From contig NZ_KE386609.1 in the NCBI RefSeq assembly GCF_000427965.1, positions 1-40,238 of the forward strand: DNA of 40,238 nt, in the 5' to 3' direction. Below, piece by piece: positions 25,855-34,219 of this stretch. The notes beneath the pieces are model-generated. The model was not told where the DNA came from. It searched no databases and saw only the letters and a program-made list of their open reading frames with translations. Source of the stretch: Olivibacter sitiensis DSM 17696 (GTDB lineage: Bacteria; Bacteroidota; Bacteroidia; Sphingobacteriales; Sphingobacteriaceae). Each line of letters begins with the position of its first letter. Position 1 is the first letter of the stretch. The position numbers and the translations under genes were made by a program.

Positions 25855-26350
25855 TTAAAAAATTAAAAAGTAAATCACCCTTACGCCAAAGTCGTTAAAA
25901 GGTAGTAATGGGTGTCACCAATGCCTGCGGCTTGGATAGCAAAGCGAAGATACGAAAAATGTGCCAATCCCTGCGGGGAATGCATAAAACCGTACATTCG
26001 ATCGAGATAATGCTGATTTTTCGAAAAAACTAATGGAAAGATGGGAAGGTATATAGGGGCTTTAACCTGTTTAAAGCCCCTTTTGTTAATCATAACTGAT
26101 TTTTCAGTCCCCCGACTTCATCATAATTTAATAGGCCTGCCATGCGGCAGTGTATCTTTTATTGCTTTTGGCAATTGTTTATGTCAAGTTAATGAAGTGA
26201 CCATGAGTACATCCTCACTTTGCCAGTGAGCCTTTGACGGTCACTTCATTTCATTCTTTAGCTTTATAATTGGTTGGGTACAAATCTAAGGCAAATAATG
26301 AAATATGGAAATATTATTTAAAAAATAAGTAAGTAGACACTCACTAATAA
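25855..26350. other. Intergenic region with several hairpins (496 bp)
   Basis: No protein gene was found. On the minus strand TATCTTCG (complement of 25945-25952) could be the -7 box of FUSC. There is a terminator-like hairpin on the plus strand: GGGGCTTTAA-CCTGT-TTAAAGCCCC with TTTTGTT after it (about 26056-26087). Small hairpins lie near 26142-26175. A nested palindrome occupies 26191-26250. On the minus strand TAGATTTG with TTTC 19 bp upstream (near 26280-26310) could start a transcript into this region. Confidence 0.5.
26191..26250. repeat. Nested 60-bp palindrome
   Basis: The outer arms AATGAAGTGACC (26191-26202) and GGTCACTTCATT (26239-26250) are perfect 12-bp complements. Inside lies CTCACT-TTGCC-AGTGAG (26214-26230). 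It could be a folded RNA, a protein-binding site or a small dispersed element. Confidence 0.55.
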
Positions 26351-26893
26351 TTAATTCAAATTATATTTTAATTTTATAGTTGCCACCAAGGATGCCATGT
26401 TTTGGATCTCATTGATGGCTGCTTTTTTCCATAGTGTGTCTATGATGAGCAATAGGAACTGGCTTTCGGAAGCAGGATCTTCATAGCCCAGTTCTTTGAA
26501 CGCTTTTTCCATAATGGCCGTTACAGGTTTCATGAACAGATTATGCTGTTGCTTGGAGAAATCGTTATGAGAAAGTCGTTCCTGCAACTTCCAGAACATA
26601 GGCTCTTCATAAACCAGTTTTTGGGGCAATTCAACCATATGTTGTAGGAATAGCTTAGGTTCCTGATAGGATAGCATACCTTTATTTTGTAGCACAATTC
26701 GCCTATATCCTGCCTTAATAAGGTGATAAAGCAGTTTGTCTTTGTTCTCAAAATGCTTGAAAATAAGTGCTTCTGAAACTTCTGCTTTTTGCGCTATAAG
26801 TTTGGTGGTAGTGTTTTCATAGCCCCTCTCCGCAAATAGTAATAGCGCAGCTGTCATGATTTTTTCCTTTCTGCTGGCTGTCTGCTCCTTCAT
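26351..26893 (-). CDS. TetR-family transcriptional regulator
   Basis: The open frame reaches a TTG at 26929, but that TTG is part of a TATATTTG promoter box. The ATG at 26893 (MKEQTASRKEKIMTAA) is therefore the start, giving 180 residues. The N-terminal helix-turn-helix is typical: LFAERGYENTTTKLIAQKAEVSEALIFKHFENKDKLLYHLI. The C-terminal ligand domain (about 70-180) is helical and not assigned. It sits 72 bp downstream of the ATP-grasp gene with its own promoter. Targets are unknown; candidates are itself, FUSC, or the ATP-grasp/DUF1704 operon. Confidence 0.88.
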   Translation of the reverse strand: MKEQTASRKEKIMTAALLLFAERGYENTTTKLIAQKAEVSEALIFKHFENKDKLLYHLIKAGYRRIVLQNKGMLSYQEPKLFLQHMVELPQKLVYEEPMFWKLQERLSHNDFSKQQHNLFMKPVTAIMEKAFKELGYEDPASESQFLLLIIDTLWKKAAINEIQNMASLVATIKLKYNLN

Positions 26894-26926
26894 ATGCTTC
26901 CTTCTTGAATTTAGCTGATTTAGCTG

Positions 26927-26934
26927 CAAATATA
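26927..26934 (-). promoter_or_regulatory. -7 promoter box of the TetR gene
   Basis: The minus strand reads TATATTTG, an exact TAnnTTTG. A TTTG occurs upstream, but with only about 11 bp spacing, so the -33 element is uncertain. The box argues against the TTG start at 26929. Confidence 0.5.
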
Positions 26935-26965
26935 CAGCATAAATTCAAAAAAGGTGTGTGCATAC

Positions 26966-27958
26966 TCACCTGTCGAGTTTTTTCTCTATAGCTGTTATAA
27001 CAGGTTCGTAGAAATCAACGTTGTACAGTTCGCATGCGTGGTATAGTCCACCTGGGCTGAATACATTGACTTCCATGAGTTTGTCGCCCACGATATCTAA
27101 ACCGCATAGAAACATGCCGTCGGCTTTTAGTTTCTCGGTTACCTGTTCGATGATTTTCTTTATGTTCTTAGTGATTCGAGCTTTGGTAGCGTGTCCACCC
27201 GCGTGTATATTGCTTCGGATATCACCTTCTTTTTGGTGGCGGTGTATGGCGGCCATATGCCCTTTTATCACAATGGGTTCGCCATCGATCAAGAATACCC
27301 TTATGTCTCCGTCTTTTGCCGCAGGCAAATATTCCTGTGCTACCACAAAGCCATCGCGGCTGATGGCTTCCACTATCTGATTGAGGTTTTTTGTGTCTTT
27401 CTTGTCTACTATGAAGACATTTTTTCCTCCAGATCCCTGGAGGGGCTTTAAGATTATTTTGCTGTTGTTCTCTTTAAAAAAATGTGTGATGTCTGCTATG
27501 TCCCTGGTAATGATGGTAGCTGGGCGTACTTCTTTTGGGAAATACTGAAAATACATTTTGTTGGAGGCCATGGACAATGCGTAAGGGTCGTTCAGCACCA
27601 ATACATTCTGTTGCTGTGCCAATTGTCCGAAGACAATGCCGGCGTTTTGCGCCCAGGGTCTTTTTCCCATATCCGCCGCGGGATCATTACGAAGGAGGAT
27701 GACGTCTAGGTCCGAGGAGGTGATTTTTATCTTCTCGGTTTGCTTGAGGGCTTCCAATAATGTAGATGTATTTCGAAAACCTTTTTCGGGAAGTCGACGC
27801 GCCAAGGCCCCCATGCGCTCATCGTGGGTATAGGAAAAGTCACCTACACTGATGTAGTATACTTCGTGTCCCATCCTACTTGCCTGCAATGCAAGGCCCG
27901 AAGTAGTGTAAGCTGGGGTTTCCTTGTGAAACTGATTGACGACAAATCCTATGTTCAT
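26966..27958 (-). CDS. GshB-like ATP-grasp amide ligase
   Basis: The 330-residue protein resembles glutathione synthetase GshB in all parts. It starts MNIGFVVNQFHKETPAYTTS. It has ILLRNDPAADMGKRPWA, NDPYALSMASNKMYFQYFP, the ATP-binding IILKPLQGSGGKNVFIVD, and VAQEYLPAAKDGDIRVFLID. The metal-site end is FLCGLDIVGDKLMEVNVFSPGGL (here Asn-Val-Phe-Ser). ATP-grasp ligases join a carboxylate to an amine through an acyl phosphate. No gshA is nearby, and it starts 13 bp after a DUF1704 peptidase in a three-gene operon. I therefore infer a dedicated ligase rather than true glutathione synthesis. The alternative is an ordinary glutathione synthetase. Confidence 0.85.
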   Translation of the reverse strand: MNIGFVVNQFHKETPAYTTSGLALQASRMGHEVYYISVGDFSYTHDERMGALARRLPEKGFRNTSTLLEALKQTEKIKITSSDLDVILLRNDPAADMGKRPWAQNAGIVFGQLAQQQNVLVLNDPYALSMASNKMYFQYFPKEVRPATIITRDIADITHFFKENNSKIILKPLQGSGGKNVFIVDKKDTKNLNQIVEAISRDGFVVAQEYLPAAKDGDIRVFLIDGEPIVIKGHMAAIHRHQKEGDIRSNIHAGGHATKARITKNIKKIIEQVTEKLKADGMFLCGLDIVGDKLMEVNVFSPGGLYHACELYNVDFYEPVITAIEKKLDR

Positions 27959-27971
27959 ATATTTCGTTTTT

Positions 27972-29837
27972 TTAATTGTTTTCGTTCTGTAGCATATTAA
28001 ATATTGTGCCCTCTTCTTTAATGTATTTTATTTTTTTGTTGAAAGGAGGCGAAAGATAGCGTGGCTTTATGGGTATCTTGTTTAATAGGCCCCTAAAGGT
28101 CAATTCATTTATAACTGGAATATAATCTTGCCTTATCTTGCCAATGAGCAAAGGAGCGAGGTCATACCCATTTTTTATGTATTCTATTAAGTTCAATAGA
28201 CCTTTTAGGTAGACAGCATCTTTCGTTAGTCCGCCACCGCGATATACCCGCATACTGATGTGAAAGGCATCTGCCGGGGTGAAGTGATGTTTATCTATCA
28301 ACAAGGAGAAGGTATCTCTAAACGGATATCCTTTTGTAAGTTGGTTTACGGCGATAACGCGTGCCGCCAAGACCCGCATGCGGTCGTTGCTGAGGCCTCC
28401 TACCAGGTATTCCGCAAATACGGCAAGTCCTTCCTGTAGTTGCTCATATCCGGGCACGCCAATGTAAAATAACTTCAACGGTTGCGCTTTGCCATTGTAG
28501 TAGGTGACCACATGCGTGCCCACTTCGTGCTGTAACAGCGCCAGAGCCCTTTGTGGGGTCAATTTGTAATTTTTGTTTATGTTGAGGACTCCCCTTGACA
28601 CCATAACGCCCTCTATGTCATCCCTGATACGTACCACGGTGGAGACGCTTTCGTCCTGTTGTTTCAGCCATTTCAGCTCCTGTTCGGCCATTACCGCAAA
28701 TGACTTTGCATCCATTGCTTTTTCTTCTTCTTGCGGTGAGGGGCGATTGGAAACAACCAGGATGGCCTGGGCCACGTCGAGCAGCTGATCGTCGATATTG
28801 CCGAAGAGCTGCAGGCTACTGTGCATGAAATCCGGCTTGTCCCTATCCAGCATCATATTGAGCATGCGGTCCAATTCCTTTCTTTTATCCCTGAAAAGAA
28901 AGGAAAGTGTGGGATCTGCTATGTCCTCTATGCGCAGTTCATATAACCTTCTTTTTATGAGATCTGGTTCTATGGGCATGGGCCTATAGTGAAATATGGG
29001 GTCTTTGGAATAGCTGTTTTTCTTGAAGGTATCCCATTCGTCTGCCACGTTGATGGGGGTTACCAAAAGCAGAAAATCAAATAAATTGCTACATTCTGCT
29101 AATGCTTCGTCTATGGCCCAAACTTTTTCATCAATGATCGTCGTCCCGAGCATTTCGAAATGGGTGGCTTTGAAGGTGGTAGCGGTACGCACATACTCGA
29201 AAAGACTCTTTCGCAAGGCTTTGCCAAATGCTGTTCGGAGCTCACGGAGAAAAATGGGGTAAGGCTTTCCAGTCGTTTTGTTAATGTAAATAGGCGCTAT
29301 TTCGATGCCCATCCGTATGATTTGGTTCTTTTTTGCAATTTCATCGTCTATCAAGGAAGAAAAACCGGGAGCGCTATAGGGAGATTTGTGCGTTTCCAAT
29401 GTTGCAGATAGTTTGCTATTGTTGCCAATCTCTATTTTCTTTAGCTCGGACTGTAAGTTTTCGGCCGTCTTGAGTGCCGCCTTCTGGTGTAGATGGATGG
29501 TGAAATCCTCATGGAGTGTGTCCTCCGCAGACCACATTTCCAAAATGAGGAAAGACCCAAATTTATCTGCCAGGTATTCCGCCATTTGTTGAATCAGCAT
29601 ATTTAGGGGATATGCCGCCGTTTCGGTGGCAATGAGAAACGACGATTCGGTTTTGCTGAGGTTGCTTATAAAGGTATCCTTCTTTTCCCGTATTCTATAA
29701 ACGATAATGAAAGGCAAGGGACGGTCTATCTTGAGCACCCCTCTTTCGGGTAGGGAAATGCGCAATGGATCACCCTTTTTCAGTTTGTCTAATATTTGGT
29801 TTATTTTCTTCTTTTGATGGTTTTGCTTAGTTTTCAT
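27972..29837 (-). CDS. DUF1704 metallopeptidase (QEGLA-motif, MATCAP-like)
   Basis: The 621-residue protein has the family's zinc motif HEVGTH in ALALLQHEVGTHVVTYYNG (about residue 450). The eponymous QEGLAVFAEYLVGGL about 30 residues later supplies the third ligand Glu. Bacterial members are annotated as flavohemoglobin expression-modulating QEGLA proteins. The animal homologue MATCAP removes the C-terminal tyrosine from tubulin, so a carboxypeptidase-like activity is likely. The N-terminal 200 residues are family-specific. No signal peptide was seen, so it should be cytoplasmic. It lies between the formylglutamate amidohydrolase gene (108 bp) and the ATP-grasp gene (13 bp) on one strand. 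Confidence 0.88.
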   Translation of the reverse strand: MKTKQNHQKKKINQILDKLKKGDPLRISLPERGVLKIDRPLPFIIVYRIREKKDTFISNLSKTESSFLIATETAAYPLNMLIQQMAEYLADKFGSFLILEMWSAEDTLHEDFTIHLHQKAALKTAENLQSELKKIEIGNNSKLSATLETHKSPYSAPGFSSLIDDEIAKKNQIIRMGIEIAPIYINKTTGKPYPIFLRELRTAFGKALRKSLFEYVRTATTFKATHFEMLGTTIIDEKVWAIDEALAECSNLFDFLLLVTPINVADEWDTFKKNSYSKDPIFHYRPMPIEPDLIKRRLYELRIEDIADPTLSFLFRDKRKELDRMLNMMLDRDKPDFMHSSLQLFGNIDDQLLDVAQAILVVSNRPSPQEEEKAMDAKSFAVMAEQELKWLKQQDESVSTVVRIRDDIEGVMVSRGVLNINKNYKLTPQRALALLQHEVGTHVVTYYNGKAQPLKLFYIGVPGYEQLQEGLAVFAEYLVGGLSNDRMRVLAARVIAVNQLTKGYPFRDTFSLLIDKHHFTPADAFHISMRVYRGGGLTKDAVYLKGLLNLIEYIKNGYDLAPLLIGKIRQDYIPVINELTFRGLLNKIPIKPRYLSPPFNKKIKYIKEEGTIFNMLQNENN

Positions 29838-29945
29838 CTTTTTGTTTTTAGGATCAAGGTCTACTCGATATAAGCTTTGATGATCGATCTGCTATAGGCG
29901 AGGAGCAGCACGTTATATGTTTTGCTTAGTCACTTGCTTTTTGCT

Positions 29946-30722
29946 TCAGTCACGAGTAGCAAGTGTGCCCCGTAGAAATAAAGAAGCATCGGCCATTAGC
30001 TGGCTTATTTCATTTATATGTGCAATGTTTGCACGTCCTGTCCACTCATCCATAAAGGTTTTTTTGAATTCTATGGATAGCGTAAAACCTTGTTTTTTGT
30101 AGTTTTCCCCGATCCATTGCGCCAGACCGCCTCCCTTGAATTTTATGTTTTCCCTTACATCGGGATGCCGATGACATAGGTGTTGAGACTGTAGGAAAGC
30201 GATGAAACGTTCCGTTGCGCTATGCCATTTTTCATCATTGTGCTGGGTGCCTATGTTTATTTCTGGATTGTCTTCCGAGGTATCTTCCTCGTATGGCGAC
30301 TTTCTCCTGTAGTTGTAGGAATGTATATCCAAGATAACAAAGTAGCCAAATCGTTTTAAACAATTGTTTACCAAGCGACCTAGTTGTTCGTAAAAGCTGG
30401 TATAGTAGCTTTTTATTAGATCGATGAGCTCGTTGGACGGCCTTTCTCTCCATACTTTTAGCCCCCAGGCATCTTCTTGTTCCAGATAAATCGCCTTTTG
30501 CCATGGCCGGTTGAGGTCGACAAAAAACCTGGATGTATGAACGATTACTTTGTTTCCGTGCAGTCTCTCAATAAATTGAGCGGTATAGGGATCCTCTTCT
30601 CTCATCCGTTCAAATTCAGAAAGGTTGGACAGCGATTGAAATGCGGGGGGAATATAATGGCCATCATGCAATGCAAGGGCTATAATGGGGCTATGGCTTT
30701 CTGTTATGTTGTGGTTTTTCAT
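29946..30722 (-). CDS. N-formylglutamate amidohydrolase family protein
   Basis: The 258-residue protein shows the FGase fold motifs. These are ALALHDGHYIPPAF (metal-site His), EEDPYTAQFIERLHG, HTSRFFVDLNRPWQKAIY (the DLNR motif), VILDIHSYNYRR and FTLSIEFKKTFMDEWTG. Known members hydrolyse N-formylglutamate to glutamate and formate in histidine breakdown. No hut genes are present here. With the DUF1704 peptidase and ATP-grasp ligase downstream it probably cleaves another N-acyl or amide substrate; that is inference. It is the first gene of the operon. Confidence 0.85.
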   Translation of the reverse strand: MKNHNITESHSPIIALALHDGHYIPPAFQSLSNLSEFERMREEDPYTAQFIERLHGNKVIVHTSRFFVDLNRPWQKAIYLEQEDAWGLKVWRERPSNELIDLIKSYYTSFYEQLGRLVNNCLKRFGYFVILDIHSYNYRRKSPYEEDTSEDNPEINIGTQHNDEKWHSATERFIAFLQSQHLCHRHPDVRENIKFKGGGLAQWIGENYKKQGFTLSIEFKKTFMDEWTGRANIAHINEISQLMADASLFLRGTLATRD

Positions 30723-30831
30723 TGTTAGCCTTCTTATGGTTTATAATACCTACAAAACGAGTAGTTATGCCGAATGTTTGTTTAATGTACCATGGCCAAT
30801 GGAATACTGCTTGGAGCCAATTGTACAGCGA

Positions 30832-30863
30832 GTTGTAACTATAGAAACAAAATGTTAGATTTG
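30832..30863 (+). promoter_or_regulatory. Promoter of the Nramp-Usp gene
   Basis: GTTG (30832-30835), 20 bp, then TAGATTTG (30856-30863) fit the Bacteroidota promoter. Transcription would begin near 30870. That puts the start after an ATT at 30859 and leaves TTG at 30895 as the first usable in-frame start. Confidence 0.65.
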
Positions 30864-30894
30864 CTTAACTTTTTTTCTCAAGCTCAAAAGTCAC

Positions 30895-32772
30895 TTGAAT
30901 ACACGCAAAGAACATAAATCCCTGCATGATGTCCATGAGAGTGTGGACGTGCAATCCAAAACAAGCAAATTCAAACGAGCGCTGGCATTCTTTGGCCCGG
31001 CTTACCTGATCAGTGTGGGGTATATGGACCCGGGCAACTGGGCTACAGATCTTGCTGGAGGAAGTAGGTATGGCTATACCCTTATTTGGGTATTATTGAT
31101 GAGCAATTTGATGGCATTGCTCTTGCAGAGCCTGTGCGCGCGCCTTGGTGTTGTTTGGGGCAAAGATTTGGCGCAATGCAATAGGGAGAGCTACCCAAAA
31201 GGGATGAATTTCATCCTGTATCTCTTGGCTGAGCTAGCCATAGCAGCGTGTGATCTGGCTGAGGTGCTAGGTATGGCGATAGGTCTGCAATTGCTCTTTG
31301 GCCTAGACCTTATTTGGGGTGTAAGCATCAGTTTTTTAGATACTTTCTTATTGCTATATCTACAACGTCTTGGGATGCGCAAGATGGAGTTGTTTATCAT
31401 CGGCATCATCTTCATGATAGGGATGTGCTTTTTGGTAGAGATGGTATTTGCAGAGCCAGACATGACGGGCATAGCGCGCGGATTTATCCCCAGTATACCA
31501 GATAAGACGGCTTTGTACATCAGTATCGGGATTATCGGGGCCACGGTGATGCCTCATAACTTGTATCTGCATTCGGCATTGGTGCAGACCAGGAAGATAA
31601 AACGCGACGAGCAGAGTATACGCAGGGCACTGAAATATAATTTTTTGGATAGTGCCATCGCCCTGAATCTGGCTTTTTTCGTGAATGCCGCCATTTTGAT
31701 CCTGGCAGCAGCCGTATTCCACAAGAACGGCATGGAAGATATAGCCGAGCTGGAAGACGCTCATCATCTCTTGGCGCCTATGTTGGGTACGGAGTGGGCT
31801 CCCCGCTTATTTGCCATTGCCCTTATACTGGCTGGGCAGAGCTCTACGGTTACCGGCACGTTGGCTGGGCAAATTGTAATGGAAGGATACCTGCGTTTGC
31901 GTATCAGCCCTGTTCTGAGGCGCATCATTACACGCCTGTTGGCTATTATTCCAGCTGTTTTGGTCATCTTGCTTTTTGGTGAAAAAGAGGTTGGCCCTTT
32001 GCTTATTTTTAGTCAGGTACTACTTAGCATGCAGTTGGCCTTTGCCGTCATTCCACTTATACATTTCGTGAGCGATAAGCACCGCATGGGGGTCTTTGTC
32101 ATCGGGTGGAAAACAAAAGTATTGTCATGGATCATTGCCGCTATCATTTCGGTGCTCAATTTTCAATTGGTATATGACGAAATAAAGGGGTGGATTGCGG
32201 AGAGTAACAATACCTGGCTACATATACTTTTGCTGACCTTAGGGCTAGGTTTATTAGTGCTTTTGGCCTTTACGGTCATTTATCCTTTGCTCGGCAATCG
32301 CAGGAAGCGAGTAATGATAGAGGTGCATCCGCCCTTTGAGAAAGTGGAAGAAATGCAAGCCAACGGTTTTAGGTCCATTTGCGTGGCATTGGACTATTCA
32401 GAGTCGGACGTAAAGGCACTTCAGTATGCCATGAGTATGGCGGGTCAAGATACGCTCATCACCTTGATACATATTGTGGAGAGTGCTTCTACACATATCT
32501 CGCAGCAGGATACGGATGATTATGAAGCCCGTCATGACAAGGAACGGATGCAAAAATACCTGGACCTCATTCATGGCAAGGGCTACCATGTACAGTATGC
32601 GCTAGGTTACAAGAGGCGCGTAAGCGAGATTGTTCGTATTACCAGAGAGGTGGGGGCAGACCTGATCGTAGTGGGTAGTCACGGGCATAAGGGGCTAAGG
32701 GATTTTGTGTATGGAGAGACTGTCGACAAATTGCGACACCGCGTAGCTATTCCCGTGTTTATAGCGCAATAA
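30895..32772 (+). CDS. Nramp divalent metal transporter fused to a universal stress protein domain
   Basis: Residues 1-450 form an Nramp (MntH-like) proton-coupled Mn2+/Fe2+ transporter. The metal-site motif of helix 1 is VGYMDPGNWATDLAGGS and that of helix 6 is GATVMPHNLYLHSALVQ; there are about eleven helices. Residues about 480-625 are a cytoplasmic UspA domain starting FRSICVALDYSES and ending with the nucleotide-loop VVGSHGHKGLRDFVYGE. The fusion suggests that nucleotide binding or stress state controls uptake. The start is TTG: there is no in-frame ATG before the first helix, and an upstream TAG plus the promoter position exclude other starts. It is divergent from the formylglutamate amidohydrolase operon. 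Confidence 0.9.
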   Translation: MNTRKEHKSLHDVHESVDVQSKTSKFKRALAFFGPAYLISVGYMDPGNWATDLAGGSRYGYTLIWVLLMSNLMALLLQSLCARLGVVWGKDLAQCNRESYPKGMNFILYLLAELAIAACDLAEVLGMAIGLQLLFGLDLIWGVSISFLDTFLLLYLQRLGMRKMELFIIGIIFMIGMCFLVEMVFAEPDMTGIARGFIPSIPDKTALYISIGIIGATVMPHNLYLHSALVQTRKIKRDEQSIRRALKYNFLDSAIALNLAFFVNAAILILAAAVFHKNGMEDIAELEDAHHLLAPMLGTEWAPRLFAIALILAGQSSTVTGTLAGQIVMEGYLRLRISPVLRRIITRLLAIIPAVLVILLFGEKEVGPLLIFSQVLLSMQLAFAVIPLIHFVSDKHRMGVFVIGWKTKVLSWIIAAIISVLNFQLVYDEIKGWIAESNNTWLHILLLTLGLGLLVLLAFTVIYPLLGNRRKRVMIEVHPPFEKVEEMQANGFRSICVALDYSESDVKALQYAMSMAGQDTLITLIHIVESASTHISQQDTDDYEARHDKERMQKYLDLIHGKGYHVQYALGYKRRVSEIVRITREVGADLIVVGSHGHKGLRDFVYGETVDKLRHRVAIPVFIAQ

Positions 32773-32773
32773 A

Positions 32774-32798
32774 AAACAAAAAACATGCTTTTTTGTTT
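32774..32798 (+). terminator. AT-rich terminator after the Nramp-Usp gene
   Basis: AAACAAAAAA-CATGC-TTTTTTGTTT forms a 10-bp stem directly after the stop codon. It is weak in GC, but well placed for a Bacteroidota terminator. Confidence 0.5.
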
Positions 32799-32877
32799 AA
32801 TTGGTACAATATGTGCATAGTAGTTGCAATGTCTCTTATGTAGACGAATAGTTGGGTTTTTAAAATAATAAAAAGTT

Positions 32878-33270
32878 ATGAGTAAGAAAATAGAAGAAAA
32901 GAAAGAATGTAAGAAATCGGGCAAATTCTTAGCTTATGCTCTTACCGGTTTGGCCGTAGGTGCGGCCGTCTACTATTTGTTCGGTACGAAAGAAGGAAGG
33001 AAGACGTTAGATAAGACGCTTAAGAATGTAGATAGTTTGAAGAAAAGTTTTCAAAAGCAAGCAGAAGAAGGATTGGAACGTGCGGCCAAATTTGCCAATA
33101 AAGCAAAAGCTGAGTACTATAAGGTACTCGATCTAGCAGAGGACGTAAGCCACGAAGCTGTTGAAAAAGCTAAAAAATACAAGGAAGAAGGAAAAAGCTT
33201 GGCTTCCAAAGGGTTGAAGTATGCTGAAACCTTGGCCAAAGAGGGGCAGAAAAAACTAGAAGACGCTTAG
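32878..33270 (+). CDS. YtxH-like small membrane-anchored protein
   Basis: The 130-residue protein has a Lys-rich start and one membrane helix (LAYALTGLAVGAAVYYLFGT), then GTKEGRKTLDKTLKN, the YtxH motif. A long charged helical tail (about 55-130) follows, with Ala/Lys/Glu repeats of coiled-coil type (EGLERAAKFANKAKAEYY, AKKYKEEGKSLASKG). YtxH-type proteins are general-stress or desiccation-linked in other bacteria; the role here is not known. It is a separate transcription unit after the Nramp-Usp gene. The ATG at 32878 is unambiguous. Confidence 0.8.
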   Translation: MSKKIEEKKECKKSGKFLAYALTGLAVGAAVYYLFGTKEGRKTLDKTLKNVDSLKKSFQKQAEEGLERAAKFANKAKAEYYKVLDLAEDVSHEAVEKAKKYKEEGKSLASKGLKYAETLAKEGQKKLEDA

Positions 33271-33390
33271 ACTTTTATTTGATAACAGAGGAGGTATAGG
33301 GGGCATGAGTGGCGTGGATAGGCTGTTCATGCTCCCTTTTTGTTTGCCTGGAATCTCAAGTCTCGCATCTCACGTCTCATATCTAATCCC

Positions 33391-33398
33391 TATCTTTG
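33391..33398 (+). promoter_or_regulatory. -7 promoter box directly before ccmB
   Basis: TATCTTTG matches TAnnTTTG and lies 5 bp before the ATG at 33404, giving a nearly leaderless transcript. It fixes the ccmB start, since the longer frame from 33305 would begin upstream of its own promoter. Upstream is TCTCGCATCTCACGTCTC low-complexity sequence; no -33 TTG was seen. Confidence 0.6.
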
Positions 33399-33403
33399 CG
33401 CCG

Positions 33404-34069
33404 ATGGATTTTTTCAATCAGGTTCGTTTTTTGGTGCACAAGGAAATCATATTGGAGTGGCGATCCAAATATGCGCTGAACGGTATTTTGCTGTATGTAG
33501 TTTCTACCGTGTTTGTCTGCTATCAGTCCTTTCGTAGCTTGGACAATAATGGTCCCGTCTGGAACGCCCTGTTCTGGATTATTCTACTTTTTGCATCGCT
33601 CAATGCCATTACCAAGAGCTTCGTTCAGGAGAGTAGGGGGAGGCAACTCTATTATTACACCCTTGTGAGTCCGCAGGCGGTCATCCTGTCGAAGATCATC
33701 TACAATGTGCTGCTGATGCTCTTGCTCTCCTGTGTGGCCTATTTTGCCTATTCCACCATTTTCCGAAATGAAGTGGGCGACCCGCTTTTGTATTTCGTCT
33801 CTATCATTATGGGAAGCATTAGCTTTGCCTGTGTCTTTACCATGGTATCGGGCATCAGTGTCAAGGCCAATAGCAGCGGCACCCTGATGGCCATATTGAG
33901 TTTTCCCATTATCATCCCCTTGTTGCTGCTGCTCATCAAGCTTTCCAAGAACGCAATGGATGGGCTGGACAGATCGGTGAGCTATGATGAACTTGGAGTG
34001 CTTGTCGCCATAAACGTCATAGTGGTGAGTGTTTCGCTCTTGCTGTTTCCGTATCTGTGGCGGGACTGA
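33404..34069 (+). CDS. ccmB: Heme exporter subunit CcmB
   Basis: CcmB is the membrane subunit of the CcmABCD complex in system I cytochrome c maturation. The start MDFFNQVRFLVHKEI is set by the promoter box; the longer frame adds 33 implausible residues. The 221-residue protein has six helices. The CcmB segment ESRGRQLYYYTLVSPQAVIL follows helix 2, and the last helix ends LLFPYLWRD. It is slightly short and typical of Bacteroidota. The ABC ATPase gene ccmA is not adjacent. A small gene on the opposite strand separates it from ccmC and ccmD, which complete the visible set. Confidence 0.88.
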   Translation: MDFFNQVRFLVHKEIILEWRSKYALNGILLYVVSTVFVCYQSFRSLDNNGPVWNALFWIILLFASLNAITKSFVQESRGRQLYYYTLVSPQAVILSKIIYNVLLMLLLSCVAYFAYSTIFRNEVGDPLLYFVSIIMGSISFACVFTMVSGISVKANSSGTLMAILSFPIIIPLLLLLIKLSKNAMDGLDRSVSYDELGVLVAINVIVVSVSLLLFPYLWRD

Positions 34070-34159
34070 TTGTGCTGCACGATCTTTCGAGTGTATGGTT
34101 TAGAATGGATGATCGGCCGAAGCTAATTCTAACAGTCGGAGACGGGTTATTGAATCGAC

Positions 34160-34210
34160 AAAAAAGAGCTGTCTCTATGTTTGTTCATACAAATGCAGGA
34201 GACAACTCTT
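34160..34210 (-). terminator. Terminator of the 73-aa coiled-coil gene
   Basis: On the minus strand AAGAG-TTGTCTC... pairs with ...GAGACAGCTCTT (arms 34198-34210 and 34164-34176, one mismatch). A smaller inner hairpin (TTTGT-ATGA-ACAAA) sits inside, and six T follow. It also faces the end of ccmB. Confidence 0.7.
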
Positions 34211-34219
34211 TCCTTATTG

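Noticed and set aside
25881-26093. 70-codon minus-strand ORF upstream of FUSC
   Set aside because: It spans the plus-strand terminator hairpin and the likely FUSC promoter; composition is not convincing.
33305-33403. N-terminal extension of ccmB
   Set aside because: The extra 33 codons cover low-complexity sequence and the TATCTTTG promoter box; the ATG at 33404 matches the family start.
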